64,000 bases of DNA from Piscicola geometra (taxonomy: Eukaryota > Annelida > Clitellata > Hirudinida > Piscicolidae). The stretch's first letter is position 1. Every line of letters starts with the position of its first letter. Below are positions 20,214 through 46,001 of the stretch, one piece after another. Both the position numbers and the translations under genes were made by a program. The stretch is taken from NCBI GenBank assembly GCA_943735955.1, contig OX030961.1, positions 7,706,920 through 7,770,919 on the forward strand, read 5' to 3'. Under the pieces are notes generated by a model. The model saw only the letters and a list, made by a program, of their open reading frames with translations. It was not told the DNA's origin and ran no database searches.

Positions 20214-21053
20214 TTACTCTTCATCTTCCTGCAGTCCTCTGACGGGCCCAGTCTTCCTCTGAATGTCGAGTTCCTTCTTCGTCTCCTCCTCGATCTCCCT
20301 GATATCGTTCATCGTCAGCCCGTACCACTGGTCCATCCAACAAAACACCTCGCGGTGGAAGTTTGCAAAGATGCGCCTTTCACTCTTGTGGATCAGCTTC
20401 TCCACACGGCTCTGCAGACCCCACCACTTGAACTCACACGAGACCAACTTGTAGCAGCACATCACTGGCTCTATGCCCTTTTCCCACCCATGCCCCACCA
20501 AGGGACCTCGGCCTGTCTTGGCTGACTTGAACGTGTTCGGGTTGATGTTTGGCTTTACATCTCGTGGATCTACTGGGTCATTGGCGATGTCGATTTTGAT
20601 GACTTCTCGTTGGCCGAGAGTGTCTTTGTCGAGTCCGTGAGCGTTGTGAGTCTCGCCCCTGTCTGGCAGGTGCATCGTCTCAATCTTGATTATGAAGCTG
20701 TCTTTCATGTATTCAGGGTTCGAAACAACAGTCCTGCAGTATGGAAAAGCATTCCAAGCATCTTCCATGATTTCGAGTGATCCCTTTGGAGCAAGCCACC
20801 GAATGAACTGAGGAACTTTGCTTGAAAGATGGTAGACCTTTTGAGTGTATTGTCCAGAAGTGTATTTTCCATTGACTAATGGTTTTTTAGGCTGAATGCC
20901 TTCAGTGGCTGTGAAAGGTTCATTTTTTAAAACTTCGATACCTTCGCCTCCCCCGGTTTCATCTTTGCTGGCTTGGGCCACCGAGTACAGCTGGGCAACC
21001 TGGTATTCTTCCACAGTCACGGGCATAACGATTCTATATTCTTTAATCAGCAT
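20214..21053 (-). CDS. PITPNA: class I phosphatidylinositol transfer protein, intronless
   Basis: A single 279-codon frame covers the entire class I PITP fold (human alpha and beta are about 270 residues). It starts [12 protein letters not shown] and contains [57 protein letters not shown] and EETKKEL near the end. These proteins exchange phosphatidylinositol and phosphatidylcholine between membranes and supply lipid for phosphoinositide signalling. The Thr and Lys of QYTQK, the Asn and Cys of NAFPYC (headgroup contacts in the family) and the membrane-facing WW pair are present. An insertion of roughly a dozen residues precedes SGQYT. I cannot tell the alpha and beta types apart, so the symbol stands for the shared ancestor. 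Lack of introns in an intron-rich neighbourhood suggests an old retrocopy or intron loss. Confidence 0.93.
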   Translation of the reverse strand: MLIKEYRIVMPVTVEEYQVAQLYSVAQASKDETGGGEGIEVLKNEPFTATEGIQPKKPLVNGKYTSGQYTQKVYHLSSKVPQFIRWLAPKGSLEIMEDAWNAFPYCRTVVSNPEYMKDSFIIKIETMHLPDRGETHNAHGLDKDTLGQREVIKIDIANDPVDPRDVKPNINPNTFKSAKTGRGPLVGHGWEKGIEPVMCCYKLVSCEFKWWGLQSRVEKLIHKSERRIFANFHREVFCWMDQWYGLTMNDIREIEEETKKELDIQRKTGPVRGLQEDEE

Positions 21054-21949
21054 CTTATTGATTGAATATTCAAGTTAGAGAGAATTTTCTTGTCTTTAAA
21101 CTACGGGAATGAAAGAGTTTGTGAGAATGAATTTATTATGAGACACCCGAAAGTTCCGGTTTTACAAATAGTTACAACACGAATGCGCTTAATACTTAAC
21201 TTGAAAAGTTTTAAGCAATAATAAGTTACTGAAAACATGATATTTTTCATACAACATAATTAGTTTTTTTACAAATTAATTAAATACCAAGGTATTTGAA
21301 TAATAAGTCAATTTTCAATGAGAAATTCTTTTGAAAATTGAATTATTCTTAAATACTAAGTTGTGCCATACTTTCATTTAAAATTCAATTCATTGAAGTT
21401 TTATTTCCCTAAATGGACATTCAACTCACATGTTAACTTGCACTTAGGCGCATCCAGGAAGTATAGTCGGTGATCCACCGATACGAGCATAATCTTCAAC
21501 CATGTCATAAACCAGATTGTTTATAAAGTAAAACCTTTGAGTATGTGTGGATTTAGTCAGAGGCGGAATCAGGGTGAGGCGTGGGGTGCACATGCCCTCC
21601 CCTCTTCTGAGCGGGTTGGCTTAGATGGTAAAGTCGTTAGATTTGCAAATTAAAGGTCTTAGTTAGAATCCTTGTTCAGCCAACCGTGAGGCTACGTGTA
21701 AAAATCGTTCCATCTTTCTTTCTGAACTGGATATTAAGATTAACATCCAGGTTATCTGGTGAAATTTTGGAAAAGCCTCAATAAACATACTGTATAAAAC
21801 GAACTGACAATAAGTTTATAAAATTGTTTTTTATTTCATAAAAACATGTCTATAATACATGAAAAGAAATAGACTCCGCTGACCTAGACAACGTCACTTT
21901 CCAATTACAATCAATACAAAACTCCACGTCCCATAGAATCTTCAGTTTG
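21054..21949. other. spacer between PITP and YTHDC1
   Basis: A/T-rich sequence holding the PITP promoter side on the left. A tRNA-like repeat module is listed separately at 21614-21685. No other gene-like signal was seen. Confidence 0.55.
21614..21685 (+). repeat. tRNA-like module (GGTTGGC acceptor), SINE-head candidate
   Basis: 72 bases open with GGTTGGC and close with the exact complement GCCAACC, giving a perfect 7-bp acceptor-like stem. Inside are a box A-like TTAGATGGTAAAG and a box B-like AGTTAGAATCC. The same 5' and 3' ends, including the flank GTTCAGCCAACCGTGAG, recur at 27204-27274. The interior differs between copies and the anticodon arm is poor, so a dispersed tRNA-derived repeat is more likely than a working tRNA gene. 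Confidence 0.55.
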
Positions 21950-29130
<7,181 letters not shown>

Positions 29131-29435
29131 TTGGAAAAAGCAACCAACTTGTGGATTCTTTAGCTTTTTGATTCCTTTTATAAAGCGAATTTAACGAATT
29201 TAACTTTTAGCACAATTGGCCTGAAACAAAGAACAAGCAGTAAAATATTTTTTAAAGAATTTTTTTTAATTAAAAAAATTTTGTTGCACTTACAAGAACT
29301 CTGATAAATTAAATAAAATAATAAAAGCAAATTATAACTTATTCTTTGAATATTTAAACTTTAAATATTAAAGCTCTCAAAATTTGAGTCAAATATAGAA
29401 TAAAAAATAAATATTCAAGATAAAATACAGAAGAA
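29131..29435. promoter_or_regulatory. bidirectional promoter between YTHDC1 and PARG
   Basis: Only 305 bases separate the two start codons, which face away from each other. The interval is A/T-rich, holds no repeat array and has no reading frame. It must contain both core promoters and 5' untranslated regions, unless one start codon is wrong. No TATA box or named factor site stands out. Sharing of regulatory elements is inferred from distance only. Confidence 0.55.
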
Positions 29436-36714
<7,279 letters not shown>

Positions 36715-37557
36715 AATATCAACTATCGAATTTGTATTTACTCTAAATTATCTGCTTTTCGTGGTGTTACACATTTTTACTTACAATTTTGAATACTTTA
36801 ATTTTTGTTTCACAAACAGTTTATTTAGTCTAAGTAGTCATCTTTTTTTATTTTCGGAAATTAAATTATTATTTTTGAAAAATATGATTTTAAACAGAAA
36901 GATTAATTACGATAAGAGCAAGTAAAAGATAAATAGGGGAATAATAGCTATAAACTTTTATTAATGAGTTACTATTGAAAAACAACTCGATATAAAATAG
37001 AGAAAATGAACAATTTAACAAGAGTTTCAACAAGACACTGTATAACCATGAACGTAGGAGACGAAGTGATGTTTGGCTAGCGGTGACAGCAACATTCCAT
37101 TTATAACAATATCGAAAACATTCATTCAGATAAGTTCACAAGAAATGATCTTCAAATGTCATTGAAAGACCGTGCTGTCATAATGTAAAATATTATTTTA
37201 CCAGCGTTGCAAAGTCTTTTGGCACGCCAACAAACTGCTAAATGCGGTGAATTAACATGTGAGTAAAGGGTCTAACAATTAAGTGAAACAAATGATTTGC
37301 ATCTGATGATCTCAGCACAGAAGTGAGTATCTCAGATGGTTGTGTACGTCAGTTTTAAAATTGTACACACGAGCACCTTTTCAACCACACCTTTTCTCAA
37401 CTACCCTACAACACAGTATAACACAAGCTTTATGAGAGACGCGTATTTATATTTGCCTGGAAAATAAACCGACACACATTTTTTCCCTTTAAATCATCTC
37501 CAACAACTTATAGCCATCAAACACCAACAAACCCACCCACTTGCCCACTTACCCACC

Positions 37558-37626
<69 letters not shown>

Positions 37627-37689
37627 ACACACACACACACACACACACAGAGAGTCAAACACACCCCTACTGATAGAGTGGTTAATGTC
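36715..37689. other. convergent spacer between PARG and PRRC1
   Basis: It holds the 3' untranslated regions of both genes, which converge here. The left part is A/T-rich. About 37561-37650 is an AC dinucleotide array with one AG interruption, and then the PRRC1 stop codon follows. No other gene was seen. Confidence 0.65.
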
Positions 37690-40600
37690 TCACTGGATGC
37701 CCGCTTGCATCTTATACATAGAAGCCAGCGTCTTTGCGGTCGTCGCCACTAGATCCCTCCTCGCCACACCAGCCACCTCCTTGTGCCAACTGACCGGGTG
37801 GATGTGGGGGAAGGCTCTGTTTATCACCTGTGGTGGTGTGGTGGTGGGGTAGTATGATGGTTCGGTGGAGGGTTTATGATGATGTGGTGGTTGGTGTGGT
37901 TGTGGTGGGTGGTTGTAGGTGGTTGGGGTGTGGTGGTTCGGTTGGAATGATTATGATGATGTGGTAGATGGGTGGAGTGGTGATAATGTGGTAGGGTTGG
38001 AGTAGTGATGGTAGAATGATAGGTGGTTATTACGATGCTGAGAAGATGGTGTGATAAATGAGAGATGTTGTGATGAAACCATGATGATGAGGTAAGAGAA
38101 TTGATAGATGATGAGGATAATGCGGTGGTGGATGGTGGTGCAAGAATCAGTAGAGCACCTCTCCAACAGTCACAGCCAGTCCTGACCATCTGAGACCGTA
38201 GTGTTGTGGCGTGCTCTCTTGAGCCTGGGTTTAATGAAAAACAACAGTAATAATTAAAAAGCGATGAAATAAAATGAAATAATTTTTTTGTTTTGTTTTG
38301 TCGTTTTACTGTATTTTATTGCATTTCATTGTATTGCATTGTATATTATACACCCCTTGCACCACCATGGCAAGCTTCCACACTCACCTGCTGCACATAG
38401 ACAGCGTTGATGGGCGTGGCCTGGCTGAAGAGGGTGATGTCGATGCCCCTCATCGGGTCGTTCAGGTGCATGCATGCCAGGTCGTACCATCTGTGCGTGC
38501 ATGGTGAATTGGTGTGTGTGGTGGTGCGTGCATGGTGAATTGGTGTGTGCGTGTAGGTGAATTGTTGTGTGTTAAATGGTGCATAAGTAAATTGGTGAGG
38601 TGGAATGGTAAGTGGAGTGGTGCATGGTGAAATGATTGGTGGTGGTGAATGGAAGGCTAAAGAAGAAAAAAAACTTGTGCACGATGATGATTATGATGAT
38701 AATAATGATGATGATCTCACTTTTCAGGGAGTAGCTCATGAATGAAAAATTCAACAGATATTAGAGCTTGTCTTTCGTGCACTGATACAGCCCTTGAAAC
38801 AGAAAAATAAAAATTAATATGAAAAACTAATAAGAATTATTTTTATTCGTTTTATTATTATATATTAATATTATTCATTTTATTATATGTTAATAATAAG
38901 ATATATTTTGGTAGTTATTTAAATAATTAAGAGCATATTTTCGTTATGCATGCAACCTCCTTAGATTTTCAATGCGGTTCTCAGCTCCCTTCAGACCTGC
39001 GAGGAATCCCACAGGCTGATTGGCAATGTCTGAGCGACTTTCCTGTGGCAGTGGTGGTGGTGGTGATGATGATGGTTGCCATGGTAGTAATGTCATAGGG
39101 CAGGGATGTGCTGGTTAAATGGTTATATTGGTGGTGGGTGTGTTGGTTTTAGTATGAAAATGTATAAATTCTTGAAACTTATTTACAAAATTCATTCAGC
39201 TATTTAAAAAGATATATATAAGTATATAAAAAATGAAAAGTGAACTTCCAAACCTCTCCTCACCACCACCCACACACCATGCCAGATACGGTGGCCTTTC
39301 CGAAGACCTCCTGGAAAGCCATTCTGACTCCTTCGACCACGTCATCGCAACCCGTCGTCACTACCATGTCCACGCATCCTCCCGAGTCTACCAAAGTACG
39401 TGTTTTTGTTTATGTGTGTGTGTTTGTGTGTGTGTGTGTGTTTATGTGTGATTTAGTTTGTGTGTATATGAGCTTCGGTTATATGTGTATGTGTGATTTT
39501 TCTTTTTTGTGTAGGTTTTTTATGTGTGTTTATATGATGAAGTTAATGATAAAAAAACCATTTATGAATGATTACAAAGAATTGTGTGATATTGCAAACA
39601 CTCACATATAACAGACTTCATTCCAGGGTCTAGCGTTGTTATCATCGTCTCCACTCCACTCTATACAGATTTGGTAGTATTGCTGAGATTAAAAGATTAC
39701 AAAAACAGAAATTTACAAATTACAAACACAGAAATTTACAAATTACAAACACAGAAATTTACAAATTACAAACACAGAAATTTACAAATTACAAAAACAG
39801 AAATTTACAAATTACAAAAACAGAAATTTACAAATTACAAAAATAGAGATAAACCGAATAAAGCATGAACCTTTGTTTTTTCAAACACTTTAGATCCGAC
39901 ATTCGAAAACCATCCCATCAATCCTTCCTGATGATGATTTTCATAGGAGTGTTGTTGTTGTTGTTGAGGCCAGCCCTGAGTTAATCCATCAGATGGCATT
40001 TCCAAAAATGCTCCTCCCATCGGAGGTTGTTGTGCGTTGTAGGCTGAGAGGTTGCTGTTGTTGTTTTGTTGGTAGGTGGGAGGGTAGTTGTAGGGAGGTT
40101 GAGTCGTTTCGGAGGTGGTGTTGTTGTAGGAGGGGGGGCTTGTGTATTGAGGGTAGGCTGGTTGTTGAGAGGGTACGGAAGGGGGCATGAAGATGTTTGT
40201 GGTGCCCATCATTCCAGTAGCTGGTACGTGCGTCACCAGGCCAGTGGTTGCCTGGAAGGGATGATTGTGGTATTTAGTGTAAACTTTATACTATAAAGAG
40301 ATGTTTGAATTTTTTATAACCATGAAAATGAATAAATAAAATGTAGTAACCCTGTACGGGTTGTGATTGGTTGGTTGTGGAAGAGGAGATTCATCTAAAT
40401 GCCCATCTTTGTGAATGTGTCCTGCCAGGATGTCATGGTCGCCAGCCAGTTGTGGTGGGGTGGAGTGCGTGGTGTTCGTGCTTGCATGGCCTGCAACAGT
40501 GATTGCAGCGGTCGTGTTGGCTTGAATATTCATTCCAGAAACGCTCTTGACCAACAAGTCCACTGTAGGTATTGTTGCCGTCTCTTCTTCTTCTGGAGGA

Positions 40601-40897
40601 AGGTCTGTTGCGAATTCTCTCAACTCATCTTGAAAAAGGTTTTGATTATGAAATAATTCTTTTAGGTTTTAAATTTATTATGAGAATATTTTTTCTAACT
40701 GTAAAAAATGTACCTTTTATATTTTTCTTTGTATTCTAACTCATTTAAAATTAAACTTTTAATGTGAGTACCCTGTAAGATAGATTTATAAAATGTGTAA
40801 TTTTAAATATATTTGCACACAGACCTTCCGTGATGTCTGTATTTGCTGCTTCCTTAATCTCATCTGCTATCTTGCATATATCATCCTCTTCCATCAT
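37690..40897 (-). CDS. PRRC1: PRRC1, proline-rich coiled-coil protein 1
   Basis: Ten exons (- strand): 40897-40825, 40628-40351, 40251-39871, 39660-39606, 39387-39278, 39042-38957, 38792-38721, 38490-38388, 38224-38159, 37827-37690. They give 453 codons plus stop with consistent phase (human PRRC1 is about 445). The N-terminus is acidic, then Pro/Gln/Asn/Tyr-rich and disordered, and ends in EGLMGWFSNVGSKVFEKTK. The conserved C-terminal domain, related to inosine/xanthosine triphosphatase-like folds, shows ETMITTLDPGMK, VDMVVTTGCDD, RMAFQEVFGKATV, NQPVGFLAGLKGAENRIENL, HYGLRWSGLAVTVGE and AKTLASMYKMQAG. The vertebrate protein is linked to the secretory pathway at ER exit sites and to PKA, but its exact role is poorly known. 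Start is the first of two adjacent ATGs. Confidence 0.93.
39687..39845. repeat. 23-bp minisatellite in PRRC1 intron
   Basis: About seven copies of a unit near AAACACAGAAATTTACAAAT plus TAC, with CACAG/AAACAG variants. It lies between PRRC1 exons 40251-39871 and 39660-39606. Confidence 0.93.
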
Positions 40898-41692
40898 TTT
40901 GCTCTAACTGGTTAAAACTGAAATATAAAAATACTTTAAAATTAATTAAAAACTATAAAAAAGATCAGTTTTAGTTTAGTAAAATAAATTTTAGATCTTA
41001 AATTTGAAAATAATCTTACAGACGACGTCGGGTAAGTAAGCTAAGCTACTATGGCACCTCAACGTGGCAAATAAACACCATTTACCAAAGACCTTTAACT
41101 AACTTTCACCGTTTGGGTTATAAAGCATGGAATTTATACAAATTAAAAACTTTGTGAACAAATTATTTGCAAAAAATATTTACTCATTCACTTGTTTCAA
41201 AAGAACTGATTTTGGGATCTTTAAATATTTTACTATCATCCTTGTGTTTGCCCAGGGCTGGATTTGTTAAATATTGTCAGAAGGGTCATACTTTTTTTAA
41301 TTTGATAAATTTATATGATATCACAGTAAAGTGAGATTTTGTTACAGGAGGTTGGGGGGTTTAATCTTGATCCATTCAAGATCCATCCATTTAATCTTGA
41401 CACATTCTATATTTGTATAGAGTGATCGCTTTTTTGCTAGTGGGGGGAGGTGGTTGAACCATGTGTATACTACTTCGTTTTTTTATTTTATGCTCTGTGA
41501 TCTCAATGGATAATTTTTTGAAAAATCATATTAGCTTTTCTGTCTATATTAGCGTTGCTGGAGAGTCAAAAAGTTGCATTTTTAAACTATTGAAAATGTT
41601 TCCCTAATAAGATGAATTAAATGCTCTACAAAAGACAAAAACTCTTTTATTCTTAACAATGATTAACATATAAGTGTCAAAACACTAAAACT
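40898..41692. other. spacer between PRRC1 promoter and FTCD 3' end
   Basis: Both genes are on the - strand, so this holds the PRRC1 promoter on the left and the FTCD 3' untranslated region on the right. A/T-rich unique sequence with a short repeated TTTAATCTTGA near 41369-41398. No gene signal. Confidence 0.65.
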
Positions 41693-44600
41693 TTATTCTT
41701 TCAAATATCTCTCGTCAAGGATTGCAAGCACTTTGGCAGCATTCTCAACTGCTTTCTTTACCTCCTGCTCTGATCGTTTATGCGTCTGGGGATGCAGAAA
41801 ACAATTAGAAAGTTTTTATGTTCAAACACTAAGTACTTTCATCAATTGGTCCTACTAAGTATTTATTAATTATATTTTTTTATTATTTTATTAATTAAAA
41901 TCACGGCTGTTTATCATCCCACCTCAGCAGCTTTTTCTTTATCTTCCATGTTTTTGATGTTTGCCAGAACGTTATAATGCCCGCCCCACACCGCCGTCTC
42001 CAAACATCGCACTCCAACCTTTAAGGTATTGCAACTTTTATTAAACTTTCAACAAACCAGAATTTAAAAAAATGCCTATTCACCTTGTTACCCAATCATT
42101 TATCAAAGAATTAAAATATAAATCTTTAAATGCTTTTTTATGCATATAACGCACCTGCAAATCGGAGAGACATGCGGAGTTGGCGAGCGGGGCTGCTTCG
42201 AGGAGAGCGGACCAGCACTGGTTCACTGTGGTCATGAGGCTGAAGGGCACATCTACTGCATGGTCCAGGGCCTTTGCAAGGGCCTGCTGCTTGCTTGGAG
42301 ATTTCATGTGTAAGTGGTTATGAGAGTTTTGATTAATTAAAAATAAATTTGAGAAAAATATTTTGCAAAAATTAAAAAGTTGTATTTATAATTAAAGTGA
42401 ACTCAACTAACACTTTTATTTCTTCCGGTGTCTTCTTTGGCAGCTTCAATGCATTCTAAAAACGCATAAAGAGTTTAATATAGCCCTTAAAGAAATGAAA
42501 AATTAAAAAATTCATAAAACTATGAAACATATTATTCAATATTTCAAATAATCAGCCCTCCACCCGCCAACAACCATGAACTCATCAAAAGCAGCCGCAT
42601 CTCTTTGCACGAAGGTGAGCAGTTCTTCAGTCTTTCCATGCAACTCCTCAATCACCTTCCTCATTGCTTTGTCTAAGTGTGCAAATTTCTTGTTTCCGTA
42701 TGTGAGGAAACTGGCCATTGTGCTGAGTCCAGAGCCCTGTGGTGAAATCCCTAATTGAAACTAAATGTTCAAAAAGAGCTATATTTTTATATTTCTTTAA
42801 ATTAAAATGAGTTATATAAACAAATATTAGTATATTTATTTTATTATATTAATAAATATTATTTAAAAAGCCACCAAAACACATCAAACACCCACTAGCG
42901 AAGCGCACAGAGCTGCCACAGAGCCTCCTCCGGGCGTTGGCGATCTCTCGGCTACCGTTCTCACAAACTTCTGCACAGACATAGACAATAAGGGCGCGTC
43001 TGTCTCTTTTGCTACCATGTACCTGATAGAAGGAATGATTGAAAGATTTAAGAGTGGGTATGGTGGATATGGTGGATATGGTGGATAAATATGTGATGAA
43101 TCTCACTCGATGATCCTTTCTTTTGGCTTGAAAGGACTCAGAGAGTTAAGACCAAGTCTCTCAATAGCCTAGGGATAAGTGTAGGATTAAGTATAACGAT
43201 AAAATAGGTATCGTCTAAAATACCCTCTAAATAGTTTATAATTATCTAAATAAATTACTATAAAACACGCATTCATACTTCCATCACTCACCAATCTTAT
43301 TTTGTCAGCCTCATTCAGCACCAGGAGTCGATCTCTTCTGATGTAGAACTCTGCACTCTCCAGCAGAGCCTTCAGAGGCACCAGACCAACAACCTGTGAG
43401 CCCACTACTGGGAGATCCAACGACTGAAGGGAAAAGAGGAGTATGCTTAAAGATTGGCTAAAATTGAATATAGTATTTATTTTTGATTTATTATTGAAAA
43501 ATAGCTTTTTAAAAATGGTTAACTAGATCTCACTTTCGAAATAGACAAGCATTCTTCGTAAACTTGGTGTATCGAAGTCACCTGGGTATTTGATAGATAA
43601 TGTAGTGTTTTACAACGAAACTTACAAAATAAACTGATGAAAGATTGCAAACGTTGATGTCGGTGATGTTGATGGAAACTTGTGCAATTTCTTCTTCATC
43701 CAGGTACCAACCAATTGCCTGAACGCACTTGAACTTTCCAGGCTATGAAGTGTAGGAGATGAGTATCTTTGATAACATTAATAAATAAAATTAGAATTAT
43801 CCAAATTAATTTGTCATATGTCATTTTCAACCTCTTTTTCTCCTCTGCCCTGCTCTCTGATGTCGAGGGCGATGCGGTGCGCCTGTTCCTTGGTGCAGAT
43901 CATGTTGACGTTGTAGGCGATCAGGAAGTTACGTGCACCCACCAGTGAGGCCCCCCACTCCGCGTTGAACTCCACCGGTCCATAATCAGGCCTCCATTCT
44001 TCTTTCTTCAACTTTGAAGTTGTAATGGAAACGATTCTAGGTTAAATAAAACTTTATTTTTGTGGTAGCACTACTGCAAAATTGCTAAGATTGTACAAGC
44101 GACCTGAATCTAATGTAACAAAATAATATTTCTGCTTCTCAAAGTCAAAATTCAAACACCTTTTCTTCCAGGGCCTCATATTCTCCCACTCTGATCTGTG
44201 AGGTCATTTTCCTGTAGTCTCTCGTGGCCGCTTCTCCATACAGATAGGCTGCAGGTCAGTCGATCAAATAACCGCTCAATGAAGGCTAAAGACCTCTCAA
44301 TGAAACATCTCAAAAGTTTGAGATCTGTTTTAAAACTAATGAAAATATAAATATGTTTTTGAAGACTTTTAAATGTTGCTATGGAGTTTAATAGCGTGAG
44401 CGTACATGGAAGGTTGAGGAGGTCAGCGAGTTTCTTTGCGCACTTGTTGGCGCACTCAATGCACTCCGCCATTGTGACGCCCTTCACTGGAATGAACGGA
44501 CACACGTCCATCGCTCCTAGTCTCGGGTGCTCGCCTGATAAGAAATAAAACTAAGTTATATTGATGTTGTATTCTTGAAAATGTTTAATGAGATTTATTC

Positions 44601-45034
44601 TTTTAAAATTTCGATTAAATAATAAATTTAGCTTTTTTATTTGAAATTTAGACGATTGCTAATTCTTGCCTGAGTGCTTGGACATGTCGATGAGCTTCTT
44701 AGCGACCTTGGCGGCATTGACAGCGCCTTCGACCACGTTTTCTGGCTCACCGACGAAAGTGTAGACAGTGCGGTTCGTGGAGGCGCCTGGATCGACGTCC
44801 AGAAGGCTGCATCCTTCAGTCGAGCGTACAGCATCCGCTATGGCGTCAATCACCTGGGTTTTGATTGTCTCAAAATTAATTATAAGTGAAATAATAATAA
44901 TTAATACTTATTAGTGTTGTATAATCTAATGTAAGTCTTTTTTATCACTGAAGAATTAGTATTTTAAAATTTAAACTTACATCTTTCCGAATGCCTTCGG
45001 AAAAGTTTGGAACACATTCAACAATTTTAGCCAT
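41693..45034 (-). CDS. FTCD: FTCD, formimidoyltransferase-cyclodeaminase
   Basis: Fifteen exons (- strand): 45034-44981, 44853-44670, 44534-44406, 44248-44160, 44011-43832, 43742-43653, 43581-43534, 43423-43292, 43168-43107, 43022-42896, 42736-42575, 42455-42414, 42289-42155, 42018-41923, 41785-41693. They give 540 codons plus stop (human 541). The enzyme moves the formimino group from formiminoglutamate (histidine breakdown) to tetrahydrofolate, then releases ammonia to give methenyl-THF. The transferase half shows [37 protein letters not shown] (catalytic-region His), [11 protein letters not shown] and [14 protein letters not shown]. The cyclodeaminase half shows [22 protein letters not shown] and [13 protein letters not shown]. 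Both halves are intact, so the bifunctional form is kept. The second intron starts with GC. A stronger GTAAGT donor (43626) lies downstream of the chosen end of exon 6 but breaks family alignment. Confidence 0.95.
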
Positions 45035-46001
45035 TTTAAAACTAGAATATAGACAATCTCGAAACAAAATCTTTGAAAGAGAGTTTCAAGTTCAAATCAC
45101 TGAACTTTGAACTGTGTATCTTGAAATAAGTAATGTCATACAAATTCCACCGAACCAAAAATCATTTAAATATGTTAAAATAATAGCATGTAGTCTTTAT
45201 TGGTTTCTCTGTATATTTATTGTTTCAAAATTCATATTCGAAAGTGTGAGAAAAGTAGATGATAAGGGCAGTATACATTGAGTCTTTTGAGTCTTATCAC
45301 GCTATAAGACGTTCTTTAGTGATTGATCACATTTTGAATATATCAATGATAATATCATTTGGAAATCTATAAGTGTCTCATACAGGTGAAGATGTCATAA
45401 AAACTATATTATAACTAATAAAGTTAAAATCTATAAAAATTTGACTTCTTTGAGCTTAAATATGTAAGCGCTAAAACATTCTAAAGAAAATGAACTTTGA
45501 AATATATTAAAGGGTAAAAGTACAAATAAGCTCGATTTTGACTGTACCAAAGCAGCTTTCATGACAAATACCAAAATCGAATTTGACAGTGAACACAAGG
45601 CTAGAATACTGACAATATTCAAATCAGTGAATCGCATATGATATTATTATTATAATTCTAAGCTATTAAAATAAATTTTAAGACCCTCGTGCAATTCTTT
45701 AGTGATTTTCTATGTAAATTTTCTTTTTATTTGAGCTATTTTCTAATTTATTTGAGCAATTAACAGCCAAAATGTCAGTTTATAGCTGTAACTAATTTAT
45801 GGAAACATAAAAATTGTCGAAACGCCTATCAATACATTTAGTATGATAACTCTAATAGAAAAATACTTTTTTTATAAATGTGAACATAGATTAACATACC
45901 TATTTTCTCATAGAATAATTAAATAGGAAAGGATACAAATCTTGACACATATTTCAGTAAACAACTGCTAAATATTTGAATGTTTCACTCTAAAAAACTG
46001 T
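45035..46001. other. spacer between FTCD promoter and gene X
   Basis: A/T-rich unique DNA. The FTCD promoter lies at the left, and the 3' untranslated region of the next - strand gene at the right. Nothing else is recognisable. Confidence 0.6.
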
